Assembly: GCA_949372645.1 (NCBI GenBank)
Contig: CASIAP010000011.1
Span: forward strand, 62,001-126,000
Direction of reading: 5' to 3'
Length of the DNA stretch: 64,000 bases
Source: Candidatus Poseidoniaceae archaeon
GTDB taxonomy: Archaea > Thermoplasmatota > Poseidoniia > Poseidoniales > Poseidoniaceae
A program made the translations under genes and the position numbers. Numbering within the stretch: the first letter of the stretch is position 1; each line of letters starts with the position of its first letter. Below the pieces are notes generated by a model that saw nothing but the letters and a program-made list of their open reading frames with translations, did not search any database and had not been told where the DNA came from. This document shows, in pieces, positions 1 through 8,421 of this stretch.

Positions 1-224
1 TCCTGCATTCCTCTGGACCAATGGGGATTTTAGTGACCTTATTTATTCTTGGTGTGGCTTCATTATGCCTCATTATGGACTTTAATTTCATTGAATCTGG
101 AATTCAAAACCGAACACCTAAAGTTGGTGAATGGTGGGGAGCCTTTGGACTCCTTGTGACGGTTATTTGGATCTATATCGAGATGCTGCGACTCCTTTCA
201 AAAGTTCGTAGTAATTTGGACTAA
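1..224 (+). CDS. Bax inhibitor-1/YccA-like membrane protein, C-terminal part
   Basis: The frame is open from the left edge to a TAA at 222-224, so the gene starts outside the window. The visible residues form two hydrophobic helices separated by the stretch IMDFNFIESG and the WWGAFGLLVT segment. This matches the last two helices of the Bax inhibitor-1/YccA-like integral membrane family, where a D-F-x-x-I-E-x-G motif precedes a W-Y-x-A-F-G-L helix. The role of these bacterial and archaeal homologues is poorly defined. The family call rests on these motifs alone. The next gene starts 10 bp downstream, so the two may be co-transcribed. Confidence 0.8.
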   Translation, partial: LHSSGPMGILVTLFILGVASLCLIMDFNFIESGIQNRTPKVGEWWGAFGLLVTVIWIYIEMLRLLSKVRSNLD

Positions 225-234
225 TGAAGGTGAA

Positions 235-1194
235 ATGATGCGAAGCATCCCAGTCGTCGATTTTTCAGAGTATACAAGTGGCGAACATCTACGCCAACAA
301 GCGTTCATTCAAGCAGTGGGTGATTCACTCAAGGATATTGGATTCTTTGCATTGAAGAACCATGGGATTCCATTGGAAGCCATCGAACAAGCCTATCAAC
401 AAGGTGATGTCTTTTTTGCGCTTCGTGAATCGACTAAAAAGACCTATCTTCAACCCAAGATTGCTCATCAACGTGGGTATACTGCTTTTGGAATTGAGCA
501 TGCTAAGAACAATCCTGCACCGGATTTGAAAGAGTTTTGGCAAAGTGGACGGAGCCATCCAACGACTGGTGAACTACCGACCTATGTAGCAAATGTATGG
601 CCCGACCATGATGTGCCTGGATTCAAACCGGTCATTGATGGACTATTCACACGTATGGAAGCACTGTCACAAAGCCTCTTGCATTCATGCAGCCTGTATC
701 TTGGAAAACCAAAGAATTGGCTCAGCTCAATGGCAGCAGACGGAAATACCATCATGAGAATCATTCACTACCCTCCACTTGGTGACGAAGTACCTCAAGG
801 AGCGGTTCGTTCAGCTGCGCATGAAGATATCAATTTCATCACCTTACTGGTCACGGCAACAGCCGATGGACTGGAAGTCAAGGATCATGATGGGAGTTGG
901 ATACAAGTTGAAGGCGATGCAAGTCACATCATTGTCGACTCTGGAGACATGCTACAGAATCTCACCAATGGCCTGTTCAAATCCACAACACATCGTGTTG
1001 TCAATCCGAGTAATTCCAATGCTCGTCGGTTTTCGATGCCAATGTTTGTCCATCCACGTAACGATATTGACTTAACTCCACGAGAAGAATTCATCCAACT
1101 CACTGGTGGAACGTCCTTGTTTCAATCCATCACTGCAGGTCAATATCTTCATCAGCGTTTGGTCGAAATCGGTCTTGCTAAAGACGAGGTGTGA
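235..1194 (+). CDS. 2-oxoglutarate/Fe(II)-dependent oxygenase, isopenicillin N synthase-like
   Basis: A 319-residue protein with the layout of the isopenicillin N synthase/2OG-Fe(II) dioxygenase superfamily: an N-terminal segment beginning IPVVDFSEY and a C-terminal double-stranded beta helix. The iron triad is visible as H196-E-D198 and H253. R265-x-S267 fits the site that binds the 2-oxoglutarate carboxylate. Members hydroxylate, desaturate or cyclise small molecules; the substrate cannot be read from sequence. The ATG at 235 or 238 follows an AAGGTGA ribosome binding site. It lies 4 bp before the thymidine phosphorylase gene, probably in one operon, which hints at nucleoside or base metabolism without proving it. 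Confidence 0.85.
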   Translation: MMRSIPVVDFSEYTSGEHLRQQAFIQAVGDSLKDIGFFALKNHGIPLEAIEQAYQQGDVFFALRESTKKTYLQPKIAHQRGYTAFGIEHAKNNPAPDLKEFWQSGRSHPTTGELPTYVANVWPDHDVPGFKPVIDGLFTRMEALSQSLLHSCSLYLGKPKNWLSSMAADGNTIMRIIHYPPLGDEVPQGAVRSAAHEDINFITLLVTATADGLEVKDHDGSWIQVEGDASHIIVDSGDMLQNLTNGLFKSTTHRVVNPSNSNARRFSMPMFVHPRNDIDLTPREEFIQLTGGTSLFQSITAGQYLHQRLVEIGLAKDEV

Positions 1195-1198
1195 GCAA

Positions 1199-2521
1199 AT
1201 GAGTGATGACCTCATTCAACGGTTATGTGCCTCGATTCAAAAGAATGAATCGATGATGATGGCTGATTTATCACTCTTCATTGAAGGGGTAGCTCAACGT
1301 CAGATTGCAGTTGAGAATATTGAAAAATGGCTTCGCAGTGTACATGCACATGGGATTTCAGTCGATGAAACCACAGCACTAACACGTGGCATGATGAATT
1401 CAGGTGCTGTATTGGAGTGGCAAGGTCCAAAAAATGTAGCTGATAAACACAGTACTGGAGGAGTTGGAGACAAGATGTCCTTGATTCTCGCACCAGCACT
1501 TGCAGCTTGTGGTCTTCGAATACCGATGTTAGCGGGTAGAGGACTGGGCCACACCGGTGGTACGATTGACAAACTTGAATCAATTCCTGGCTTCAATTGT
1601 GACCTCACCCCAAAACAAATGCAAGATGCTGTGCAAAAAGTAGGGTGTTGTATCGCAGCACAAAATGATGCCATTGCACCTGCAGATGGGTTACTCTATG
1701 CAATACGTGATGTCACAAATACCGTTGACAGTATACCGCTCATTACCGCTTCCATCGTATCGAAAAAGGCAGCAGAAGGATTGAATGCTCTGGTACTTGA
1801 TGTGAAATGTGGCAAGGCAGCCTTCATGAAAACCGAGCAGGATGCTCTCGCTTTAGCCGAATCAATGGTCGGTGCAGCCAAAGGATTGGGAATCAAGACT
1901 GTAGCGCAAATTACCGACATGAATGAGCCAATTGGTTCACACATTGGCAACGCTCTAGAGATTCTTGGTAGCGTCTATGTGCTTCAAGGAAAGGGTTCCA
2001 AAGATACTCGAGGACTTGTAGAACTTCAAGGAGGGCAACTACTCTCACTCACTGGAATTGCTTCATCCCTTGAACAAGGAATCCAGATGGTTTCAGAGGT
2101 TCTTGAGAACGGGGAAGCATTGCGATTCTTTGTCGAGATGTGTGTGCAACAAGGAACAGATCGAAAGGTTGCTGAACAACTTGCAAACGAACCGACGCAT
2201 GTTCTCCCTAAGTCAAAGCACGTGTCTTCGGTTGTAGCCACCGAATCGGGATTCGTTCAATCGATTGACGCAATGGCCTTGGCTGAAGTGGCAAGGGAAC
2301 TTGGTGCTGGTCGCTTTTCGATGAGTGATTCAATCAATCATGGAATTGGCTATGTTCTTGAGACTTCAAAAAATCAGCATGTTTCGAAGGGTCAGTCTTG
2401 GGTTTTGGTTCATCATGACATCCCACTTAGCCCTCAACATCTCACTCAAATCAGTGATGCCTTAGAAATTGGAATCAGAGCAACACCTGAGTTTCGGCGA
2501 CTCATCCGCATTGTCACCTAG
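1199..2521 (+). CDS. deoA: Thymidine/pyrimidine-nucleoside phosphorylase
   Basis: A 440-residue protein of the bacterial thymidine/pyrimidine nucleoside phosphorylase family, which splits thymidine or uridine with phosphate into base and (deoxy)ribose 1-phosphate. The phosphate-binding signature KHSTGGVGDK lies at residues 83-92, followed by GRGLGHTGGT and the conserved K-L-E-S-I-P-G-F. Length matches Bacillus Pdp (about 433) and is clearly shorter than archaeal AMP phosphorylases (about 500), which carry an extra N-terminal domain. The ATG at 1199 is preceded by GAGGTG and lies 4 bp after the oxygenase stop; an upstream in-frame ATG at 1106 would overlap that gene by about 90 bp. A bacterial-type enzyme in an archaeal genome suggests transfer. 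Confidence 0.93.
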   Translation: MSDDLIQRLCASIQKNESMMMADLSLFIEGVAQRQIAVENIEKWLRSVHAHGISVDETTALTRGMMNSGAVLEWQGPKNVADKHSTGGVGDKMSLILAPALAACGLRIPMLAGRGLGHTGGTIDKLESIPGFNCDLTPKQMQDAVQKVGCCIAAQNDAIAPADGLLYAIRDVTNTVDSIPLITASIVSKKAAEGLNALVLDVKCGKAAFMKTEQDALALAESMVGAAKGLGIKTVAQITDMNEPIGSHIGNALEILGSVYVLQGKGSKDTRGLVELQGGQLLSLTGIASSLEQGIQMVSEVLENGEALRFFVEMCVQQGTDRKVAEQLANEPTHVLPKSKHVSSVVATESGFVQSIDAMALAEVARELGAGRFSMSDSINHGIGYVLETSKNQHVSKGQSWVLVHHDIPLSPQHLTQISDALEIGIRATPEFRRLIRIVT

Positions 2522-2568
2522 TCGGCTTGATAGAAGCCGTCATAAAGGGGGGGCTATTCGCCCAAGTT

Positions 2569-2641
2569 GCCGATTTAGCTTAGCTGGTGGAGCGTGGGAC
2601 TGTTAATCCCAAGGTCGAGGGTTCGAACCCCTCAATCGGCG
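2569..2641 (+). tRNA. tRNA-Asn (GUU anticodon)
   Basis: A full cloverleaf can be folded. Acceptor strands are 2569-2575 and 2634-2640, and the discriminator base is G2641. The D stem is 2578-2581/2590-2593. The anticodon stem is 2595-2599/2607-2611 with loop CTGTTAA, giving anticodon GTT at 2602-2604. The T arm contains GGTTCGAACC. No 3' CCA is encoded and no intron is seen. A T-run follows within 6 bases. Confidence 0.97.
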
Positions 2642-2646
2642 TCTAC

Positions 2647-2653
2647 TTTTTTT
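2647..2653 (+). terminator. Oligo-T terminator after tRNA-Asn
   Basis: A run of seven T lies 5 bases after the tRNA-Asn discriminator. Archaeal RNA polymerase stops at T-runs on the coding strand, so this probably ends the tRNA transcript. The following sequence to 2810 is AT-rich with no gene that I can support. Confidence 0.6.
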
Positions 2654-2810
2654 CCATCAAAAAACACTCAAAAATCATGATGTTCTCTTGGATTGAAAAT
2701 CCTTGAAATTATCGTAGTAAAACTGAATATCTTACTTATCATACATAACCTCTTCATTTCTTCAAGGTTAATCATCCACCCAAACCGAATGAACTACCGG
2801 ATGAGTAGTA

Positions 2811-2972
2811 TCACAACGGTCGCTTGAAGTGTGCAAAATCGGATGTTACCGAGACTAATTCCCAGCCTCTAGCACCCAACTCATTCCAATTACCTTTGAT
2901 TCTGAGTTCTAAGGTCAGATATTCCCATGCTTGCCTAATGTTTATGACCCTCGTATTGACGTTTTCACTCAT
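2811..2972 (-). CDS. Small DUF4177-like protein
   Basis: A 53-residue protein starting at the ATG at 2972. A longer frame reaches 3038, but its extra N-terminus looks non-coding. The core W-E-Y-L-T-L-E-L followed by N-E-L-G-A-R-G-W-E-L-V-S-V is the hallmark of the DUF4177 family: small beta-alpha-beta proteins of unknown function in which a conserved LGxxGWELV turn packs the single helix. It lies alone between tRNA-Asn and a small membrane protein on the same strand. Function unknown. Confidence 0.6.
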   Translation of the reverse strand: MSENVNTRVINIRQAWEYLTLELRIKGNWNELGARGWELVSVTSDFAHFKRPL

Positions 2973-3073
2973 GAATCTATAGGAGAAGTGACGGTTTAAG
3001 TGCGTTTGGAGTCGGGTTGAAAACAAATATTTTGACAAGTTTTGAGTAAAAATATGCAGTTGTTTTCATATAT

Positions 3074-3274
3074 TTACTCGACTTCATCCCAAACTGAAAC
3101 TTCGGAAGTGTCAACTTCTACTTTTTTTTGTTTAGCATCTTGTCGAAGACGAGCAAGTATTTGGTATGCAGGCATGTCCGTTGGAATGTTTCTAAAATAT
3201 TCGATGATTGTAGGTAAGGTGAAGAAAGAGAACATCAGCATGAAACCTATCCACCAGTATACTTCGACGTCCAT
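3074..3274 (-). CDS. Small single-pass membrane protein, hypothetical
   Basis: A 66-residue frame with an N-terminal hydrophobic segment of about 20 residues (from VYWWIGFMLM) and a charged C-terminal tail rich in Lys, Gln and Glu, as expected for a small single-pass membrane protein with a cytoplasmic tail. I do not recognise a family. The opposite strand carries an overlapping frame that looks like its antisense. It is on the same strand as the DUF4177-like gene downstream. Called from composition and topology only. Confidence 0.5.
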   Translation of the reverse strand: MDVEVYWWIGFMLMFSFFTLPTIIEYFRNIPTDMPAYQILARLRQDAKQKKVEVDTSEVSVWDEVE

Positions 3275-3360
3275 ATCTCATTGGTGTTCTTCTTCCTTCT
3301 TGGTCTTTGGGACTTAGCAAGAACATCCAACGGTTCAGCATCTTGAATATTGTATGGATG

Positions 3361-3379
3361 CCGGGTCAAGTGTTATACT
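3361..3379 (+). promoter_or_regulatory. Archaeal promoter, conserved BRE/TATA motif
   Basis: CCGGGTCAAG is followed by TGTTATACT. The TTATA begins at 3373, 28 nt before the ATG at 3401, so the transcript should be nearly leaderless. The same motif with the same spacing recurs at 17611-17630 and 20208-20227, which supports it as a real promoter. Confidence 0.7.
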
Positions 3380-3400
3380 TTCTTGGACCCTACTACTCGC

Positions 3401-3664
3401 ATGAGCAGGGAACGAACACTGGCGATTGGCATTACTTTGTCTCTTCTTGGTTTCATCATATGGATCATCAATGCAAATGCAACGGGTCCAGAAGCATATG
3501 AAGAAATGTATTGGGCCTTTGCTGGTAGTTTAACTGCTCTAACTGGAATTGTAACCATCATCGTTTCGTTGTCCTGGCATCGTAAAATTGAGGATTTCGA
3601 CTCAAATGAAACTGTAAAGACAATATCGATCCCTGCACCAGTTCTTTTCAATGAGGATGCTTAA
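3401..3664 (+). CDS. Two-helix membrane protein, hypothetical
   Basis: An 87-residue protein from the ATG at 3401, chosen because a conserved promoter motif places its TATA box 28 nt upstream; in-frame codons before it overlap that promoter. Two hydrophobic helices are visible (about residues 7-25 and 37-57), joined by a short acidic loop, followed by a charged tail that starts WHRKIEDFDSNE. No family is recognised. It shares its promoter type with zinc-ribbon membrane genes at 17.6 and 20.2 kb but has no zinc ribbon itself. Its stop overlaps the leader region of the large surface protein downstream. Confidence 0.55.
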   Translation: MSRERTLAIGITLSLLGFIIWIINANATGPEAYEEMYWAFAGSLTALTGIVTIIVSLSWHRKIEDFDSNETVKTISIPAPVLFNEDA

Positions 3665-3743
3665 CATCATTATTCCCTTTAATATTGTAAGGACTCCTCA
3701 ATATACGCTCTGGGGCAATATTATAATTCTCGTTCTCTTGACT

Positions 3744-5987
3744 ATGTTCATGTCAGGTAAAAAAATATCTGTATTCCTCACAGGATTGCTAGTTTTGTCC
3801 GTTCTTTTGACTGCACCAGCCCAGGCAAATTCCACTGACGAAACAGAAGCCAGGTCGTCACCACCCCAAGTGACTTTGATGTCACTTAACGATACAGAAA
3901 TTGGAAGTAGCATGACAAACTCAGAATTCGTGCAAGGGGCTACAGTTGAACTTAAGTGGCGATTTGAAAACTTTGAAAACAATTCCAACCTGACGCTGAA
4001 GTGGGGTGTGCAAGACAGTATTGACAGTATTTCTTTCGTCAATTACACTGCTGAATACAGTGAAAACTTATCACTTATGAACACAACCAATTATACACTT
4101 GAGTGGACGCTTACAATTCCAACAGATTCTTGCGTGGTCAACATCATCTATTCACTCGCTCCATCTTTCAATTTCTCTCAAAACGATGAATATGAAGATT
4201 ACGAAGAAATTGAAGTTTTAATCTGTGATTGGGTTATCGCTCTGGAAACAAACCAATCCTCGATAAGGTACACTGCTGAATCAATATTGGAACTCAATGC
4301 GCAAGGGCTTGAATTGAACGTTCAGGAAAGATTCGGGGCATGGTCGCTCACATACCTCGATTACGAATCAGGCAACCGCGATGGTGTATTGAACCAATCA
4401 GAATTTGATGCGTTTTGGAAAGGCGAGACGATTAGCGAAGATTGTCTTCAGGGGGATGCTGAAATCGGCTCCTCGTGGTCAATGAACGGGGAAGATGTCG
4501 AACTCAGTCAATCGTATTGTGAATTAACGTTCGATGATACAGGAGTACAATTTTCGCACTTCTACCTCTTTAACGGCACATGGGAGGCTGATCTAAATGG
4601 TGAATTTGAACTTGGGATCTATTCTGGAAAGTTTTATGAAAATTGTACGTATTACACCAACTTATCCGATGGACAAATTGATTTATGGCGGTGTGTGACT
4701 GATGAGCCTCAAACAGTGTATTATCATGACGGGGATTGGCTTTCTGCTGATGATTGGCCACTTTGCGTTCAAGAGAACGAATCTACGAAATGGAATTGTC
4801 GCGGGTATAATTCTTCAAGTGGATACGCTGATGTTTTGACAGAATTCGACAATTGCACGCTTCTCGAGCTCGAGAATTATAGAGAATTTGAGTGCATGTC
4901 AGATGGAGTGTACTTCACGGATAATTATTACCAACCCGACTGCGAATTACTCGAAGACGGAATGTATTATTGTGATAATACATCTAGAGATGGAAAAAAT
5001 GATGAAACTTGGAATTCCCAGTATGGAGAATGGGCGTGGGATGATGAAAAAAGCCGGTGGCAAGAAGTCGACGATCCTGACTCGTGGTGGTATTATTGCG
5101 AATTGATTGTTTACAATGAGACCGTTCCGGACAACACCCAGCATAAGTGCACAGATGCTTTTGGTCAAAATGCATCTTTTGCAAATACGACCGGAAACAC
5201 CCATTACACTGACGGTACCTCTCCGTTCAATTCAGACATTATTAAAGTTCGATACGGCGTTATTGGCAGCGATGACTTTGATTTAGTCAGCGGAAAGTTT
5301 TTCCAAAAGGACGGTATTCGCCTGATGATGTCCGTATCTTCTGGAGCGGCCTATGTCGATATACCCTACAATTGGGATACAATTGATTATGGAACATTTG
5401 TTTGGAAGGTATCAATCGATGATAGCACTGACAATAACACTGACAATAACACTGACAATAACACTGACAATAACACTGACAATAACACTGACAATAACAC
5501 TGACAATAACACAGGTGAAAACAGACTTCCCGTTTGCACAGTCTTTACCGTGACAGAAGGAACCGAACCCGGTTCTTTAGCAGCGTCAGATATTTCGGAA
5601 AAAATCCAGAACCTTACTTCTCTGGATGCACCACTCAATGGAACTGCCACCGTGCCGTTGCTACCAGGGGATTTCGAGTTCATGATTGACTGTACCGATC
5701 CCGATGCAGACGATCTTGTCATCTCAATCAGTGATGGAACAGTTACCGTCACAGCTGAAGCAATGGACGGCCATTTCTATGGAGGCATAGGATTCAGTAT
5801 AGAGGATGACACCTCATTCACACACAACATAACCGTTTCATGGACTGATGGAACCGCTTCAGGGGAGTTGAAGATAACCTTCACCACAGAACCGTCCACG
5901 GACACGACAACTGAACTTCCAGGATTCACAGGAATTCTCGGAACGATTGCCCTGCTTGGTGCAGTATTTCTTCGTCGTGATGAATGA
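3744..5987 (+). CDS. Secreted surface glycoprotein with PGF-CTERM-like anchor
   Basis: About 747 residues. The N-terminus is a signal peptide (KKISVFLTG... ending A-Q-A before N-S-T). The body is acidic, rich in Asn, Thr, Cys, Trp and Tyr, and carries many N-x-T/S sequons. A run of seven TDNN units at 5427-5510 forms a flexible stalk with an NNT sequon in each unit. The C-terminus has the motif P-G-F, then a hydrophobic helix, then RRDE, matching the PGF-CTERM signal that archaeosortase A processes. The protein is therefore probably a glycosylated, lipid-anchored cell-surface protein. The start at 3744 (or 3750) is chosen because a TATA-like ATTATAATT lies about 25 nt upstream; a frame open from 3651 would add a non-signal leader. 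The ligand is unknown. Confidence 0.8.
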   Translation: MFMSGKKISVFLTGLLVLSVLLTAPAQANSTDETEARSSPPQVTLMSLNDTEIGSSMTNSEFVQGATVELKWRFENFENNSNLTLKWGVQDSIDSISFVNYTAEYSENLSLMNTTNYTLEWTLTIPTDSCVVNIIYSLAPSFNFSQNDEYEDYEEIEVLICDWVIALETNQSSIRYTAESILELNAQGLELNVQERFGAWSLTYLDYESGNRDGVLNQSEFDAFWKGETISEDCLQGDAEIGSSWSMNGEDVELSQSYCELTFDDTGVQFSHFYLFNGTWEADLNGEFELGIYSGKFYENCTYYTNLSDGQIDLWRCVTDEPQTVYYHDGDWLSADDWPLCVQENESTKWNCRGYNSSSGYADVLTEFDNCTLLELENYREFECMSDGVYFTDNYYQPDCELLEDGMYYCDNTSRDGKNDETWNSQYGEWAWDDEKSRWQEVDDPDSWWYYCELIVYNETVPDNTQHKCTDAFGQNASFANTTGNTHYTDGTSPFNSDIIKVRYGVIGSDDFDLVSGKFFQKDGIRLMMSVSSGAAYVDIPYNWDTIDYGTFVWKVSIDDSTDNNTDNNTDNNTDNNTDNNTDNNTDNNTGENRLPVCTVFTVTEGTEPGSLAASDISEKIQNLTSLDAPLNGTATVPLLPGDFEFMIDCTDPDADDLVISISDGTVTVTAEAMDGHFYGGIGFSIEDDTSFTHNITVSWTDGTASGELKITFTTEPSTDTTTELPGFTGILGTIALLGAVFLRRDE
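5427..5510 (+). repeat. 12-bp tandem repeat, seven copies (TDNN units)
   Basis: Seven perfect head-to-tail copies of ACTGACAATAAC, encoding (TDNN)7 in frame inside the surface protein gene. The perfect identity suggests recent slippage expansion. A change in copy number would alter stalk length without breaking the frame. Confidence 0.97.
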
Positions 5988-6068
5988 ACGTAGAACTGAC
6001 AAGTGGAAAGGGTGTAGACATCCTGTGACGAAAAATTCACACCGTCTCTCGTGGTGATACAGACAATT

Positions 6069-6105
6069 GACATATCATTTCTATGAAATCGTCGGTTTTT
6101 TACCC
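6069..6105 (+). repeat. Partial copy A of the dispersed 3'-flank repeat
   Basis: GACATATCATTTCTATGAAATC matches, apart from single changes, the first part of the repeat copy at 16427-16550. It is followed by GGT-T-run-ACC in place of the usual GGGTT/AACCC hairpin. It lies about 80 nt after the surface protein stop, in the same orientation. The T-run (about 6093-6099) could also terminate transcription. The stretch 5988-6118 otherwise holds no gene. Confidence 0.6.
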
Positions 6106-6118
6106 AAAATTATTCAAA

Positions 6119-6502
6119 TTATTGGTCTATTTTTTTTACCAACAAACCAATGAGGACCCCAATAACTCCGATTGCGAGTGTAGCTAAGAGTACATATCCT
6201 GCAGCCATAGCTATCCAAATGGAAAAAAGAATCATCAGTCCTCCATCGGTTAAGATTACAATAATTCCCGAAATGATTGCCACCGCTAACAGTGCCCCGC
6301 TGATATAACAGCCCCACTTTACAATGATTCCCAGTAGTAATTTGCCCGTCATGCCTGGCGTTTGGAAGGTTTCTACTTCACCATCTTCATCATCATTATC
6401 CCATGAGAATTCGTCTTCACAGTGAGGGCATTTAAACAATCCGAAATCATCATCATCTAATTCAATATCTTCATCACAATGAGGACATTCAATCTCGACC
6501 AT
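6119..6502 (-). CDS. Zinc-ribbon membrane protein (MVEIECPHC family)
   Basis: A 127-residue protein from the ATG at 6502. It opens with a zinc ribbon formed by two C-P-H-C knuckles (MVEIECPHC ... LFKCPHC) around an acidic EDIELDDDD loop. An acidic linker and two long hydrophobic helices follow, and the chain ends in a lysine-rich tail. The first two codons of a longer frame (6508) are not needed. A TTATT element lies 29 nt upstream of 6502, the same spacing as in its paralogues at 17651 and 20248. Related N-termini also occur at 15843-16077 (truncated) and 17596 (remnant). Such ribbons bind Zn and often act as protein or nucleic-acid contact modules; no function is known. Confidence 0.75.
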   Translation of the reverse strand: MVEIECPHCDEDIELDDDDFGLFKCPHCEDEFSWDNDDEDGEVETFQTPGMTGKLLLGIIVKWGCYISGALLAVAIISGIIVILTDGGLMILFSIWIAMAAGYVLLATLAIGVIGVLIGLLVKKIDQ

Positions 6503-6586
6503 GTTCACTTCTACTCATTGCTGAGGAATAAGGTTTGGGCCGTTTCTAAGTTCAAAGTAAATCTTTCAGGATGATTTTCGATCTCA

Positions 6587-6633
6587 TGGGTTTTGATCTT
6601 AAACCCTTACGACTTCATGAAAACGATATGTTG
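6587..6633 (-). repeat. Partial copy B of the dispersed 3'-flank repeat
   Basis: Read on the minus strand, CAACATATCGTTTTCATGAAGTCG is followed by an inverted repeat GGGTTT...AAACCC. This matches the 5' half of the repeat copies at 16427-16550 and 21088-21214. It begins about 20 nt after the stop codon of the HxlR-type regulator, in sense orientation. Confidence 0.6.
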
Positions 6634-6654
6634 CTCACTGTATTCTGTTAAGAT

Positions 6655-7008
6655 TCAAAGTGATTTGTCTGCTCGATTGAGCACCCATTCAAACATCGAT
6701 TTAAGACTGGGATGAAGTGATATCGCATCTTTGGTAAGCGTATATTCGACTGTAGCCGGGACGGTTGCATAAGCAGTACGTGTGACCAACCCATTGGTTT
6801 CAAGTTCGCCCAATCGTCTTGCAACAGTTGTTGAAGAAGAGTCAACCCTCTTTTTTATTTCAGAAAAACGCATTGGCGTAGGATCACAATTCATAATGTA
6901 GAGAATACTGAGCATCTTTGATTTTGAAAGTAAAACCAGTAAATCATCAACATGGCTTCGGGCCGATTCGCACATTGATTCAATGCGCAGTGATTGTACT
7001 TGAGACAT
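6655..7008 (-). CDS. HxlR-family winged-helix transcriptional regulator
   Basis: A 117-residue protein from the ATG at 7008 (six fewer residues than the longest frame). The winged helix runs from the KSKMLSILYIM helix through RFSEIKKRV, the recognition helix SSTTVARRLGELE and the wing GLVTRTAYATVPATVEYTLT. The R-F-S-E-I motif and the V-x-Y-x-L-T wing are typical of HxlR/DUF24 regulators, which often respond to redox or electrophile stress. It is transcribed divergently from an NADPH:quinone-reductase-like gene across about 108 bp, so it probably controls that gene and itself. Only one Cys, near the N-terminus, could act as a redox switch. Confidence 0.85.
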   Translation of the reverse strand: MSQVQSLRIESMCESARSHVDDLLVLLSKSKMLSILYIMNCDPTPMRFSEIKKRVDSSSTTVARRLGELETNGLVTRTAYATVPATVEYTLTKDAISLHPSLKSMFEWVLNRADKSL

Positions 7009-7115
7009 AGAGATCCTAAGTATCATTTTGGTATTAAGGCACAGGTTACAACATTGTTACAAAAGAACACTTCTGCCACTTTTTGGTTTATGTACGGGAG
7101 TACTTAGCCGGGGTC

Positions 7116-8219
7116 ATGATGGCACATCCAAACGGCAAAACAATGAACAGCATCGGTTTCACGAAATACGGCAAACCCGCCCAATTGAAGAAAATGGAAG
7201 TGCCTTATCCACATGGATTTGATGCATCTAAAAATGTAGTCATCAAGGTTCACGCATCTTCGGTTAATCCAGTGGATAAAATACTGCTGTCAGGAGATTT
7301 GAAACTTGTTTTCCCTGTTGCTGAATTCCCTCATGTCATTTCTTATGATGTTGCAGGAGTTGTGGAAAAAGCCGATAGCAAAGGAGTGTTTTCGGTAGGA
7401 CAGCCTGTATTTGCTCGCGTATGGAGTGATGTAGATGATGACAAGAAGACACCGTGGTTTAGAGGTACAATGGCTGAATTTTGTGTTGCACGTACATCTG
7501 ATGTTGTCACTAAGCCAGACAATATCAGTTTCGAGGAAGCCGCATCTATCCCACTCGCAGGAATGACTGCATTCCAGGTACTGAAAGAATCTGGGCTGAA
7601 AGAAGGAGACTCTGTCTTCATCTCCGGAGGGGCTGGTGGAGTTGGCACAATGGCCATTCAATTGGCAAAGCATGTATTCAAAGCAGGACTTGTAGTTACA
7701 ACTGCATCAAAAGGCGAAAAGATGGATTTGTGTAAGAGCCTTGGTGCAGATGAAGTCCTCGATTACAAATCAGAAAGCTTTGTCACAGCATATGGTAACG
7801 ATGACAGTACGAAATTCGATGTTTGTTTTGATACAACTGCAGAAGGTCTTGAGATGGTCAAAATCATCAAAGAAGGGGGACGAATTGTTTCTATTGCAGG
7901 AACGCCTACTTTAGATGAAATTAGGAGAATCGGAGGAACTGCTTGGATCCTCAAACTCTTCTTGAAGCGGAAGGTAAAGCGGAAGGAGTACAAAGCTGCT
8001 CAATCTATCAACGCTAACTGGACCTACCTTTTCCTTTCACCAAGTCATGAGGATCTCTCAACGCTTGCAAATCATCTCGAAAGCGGTGTGATTAAGCCTG
8101 TGCTCGACGGTGTTTGGGACTTCCATTCAGAAGATTCCGAAGATGGCTGGCAGGGGGCGTTCAATCGCTCTTTTTCGGGTCGAGCAAAGGGCAAATGTGT
8201 GGTAAAAATTACATCATAA
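7116..8219 (+). CDS. Zinc-independent MDR oxidoreductase (quinone reductase-like)
   Basis: About 367 residues of the medium-chain dehydrogenase/reductase superfamily, close to NADPH:quinone reductases and reticulon-4-interacting-protein-1-like enzymes. The GroES-like domain shows VHASSVNPVDK. The Rossmann fold carries SGGAGGVGTMAIQLAK, then SLGADEVLDY, as in zeta-crystallin-type enzymes that reduce quinones or enones with NADPH. The structural and catalytic zinc ligands of alcohol dehydrogenases are absent. Starts are possible at 7116, 7119 or 7143; 7116 sits about 30 nt after a TTTATGTA element. The divergent HxlR regulator suggests induction by a redox-active or electrophilic compound. Confidence 0.88.
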   Translation: MMAHPNGKTMNSIGFTKYGKPAQLKKMEVPYPHGFDASKNVVIKVHASSVNPVDKILLSGDLKLVFPVAEFPHVISYDVAGVVEKADSKGVFSVGQPVFARVWSDVDDDKKTPWFRGTMAEFCVARTSDVVTKPDNISFEEAASIPLAGMTAFQVLKESGLKEGDSVFISGGAGGVGTMAIQLAKHVFKAGLVVTTASKGEKMDLCKSLGADEVLDYKSESFVTAYGNDDSTKFDVCFDTTAEGLEMVKIIKEGGRIVSIAGTPTLDEIRRIGGTAWILKLFLKRKVKRKEYKAAQSINANWTYLFLSPSHEDLSTLANHLESGVIKPVLDGVWDFHSEDSEDGWQGAFNRSFSGRAKGKCVVKITS

Positions 8220-8421
8220 GCATTCTCTGAACAGATTGTAATGCCCTCTCCATCCCACGCGTCAGGTCCCTTTCTTGAGTGGAGCGTCAGTATCGCCCAC
8301 TGAATCCCCTTGTTTCGGAAAAAAATGCAAAGGGGGTTCCGATAAACACTTGCAACTTATCCAAAGCGATTTGTTTAAGATTCAGACAAATACATTATTA
8401 TTATCTGACTTATACCATGCA

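Noticed and set aside
1106-1198. Longer start for thymidine phosphorylase
   Set aside because: It would overlap the oxygenase gene by about 90 bp, and the extra residues are not like the family; 1199 has a ribosome binding site.
1300-1674. Minus-strand frames inside deoA
   Set aside because: Antisense shadows of a strongly conserved enzyme gene.
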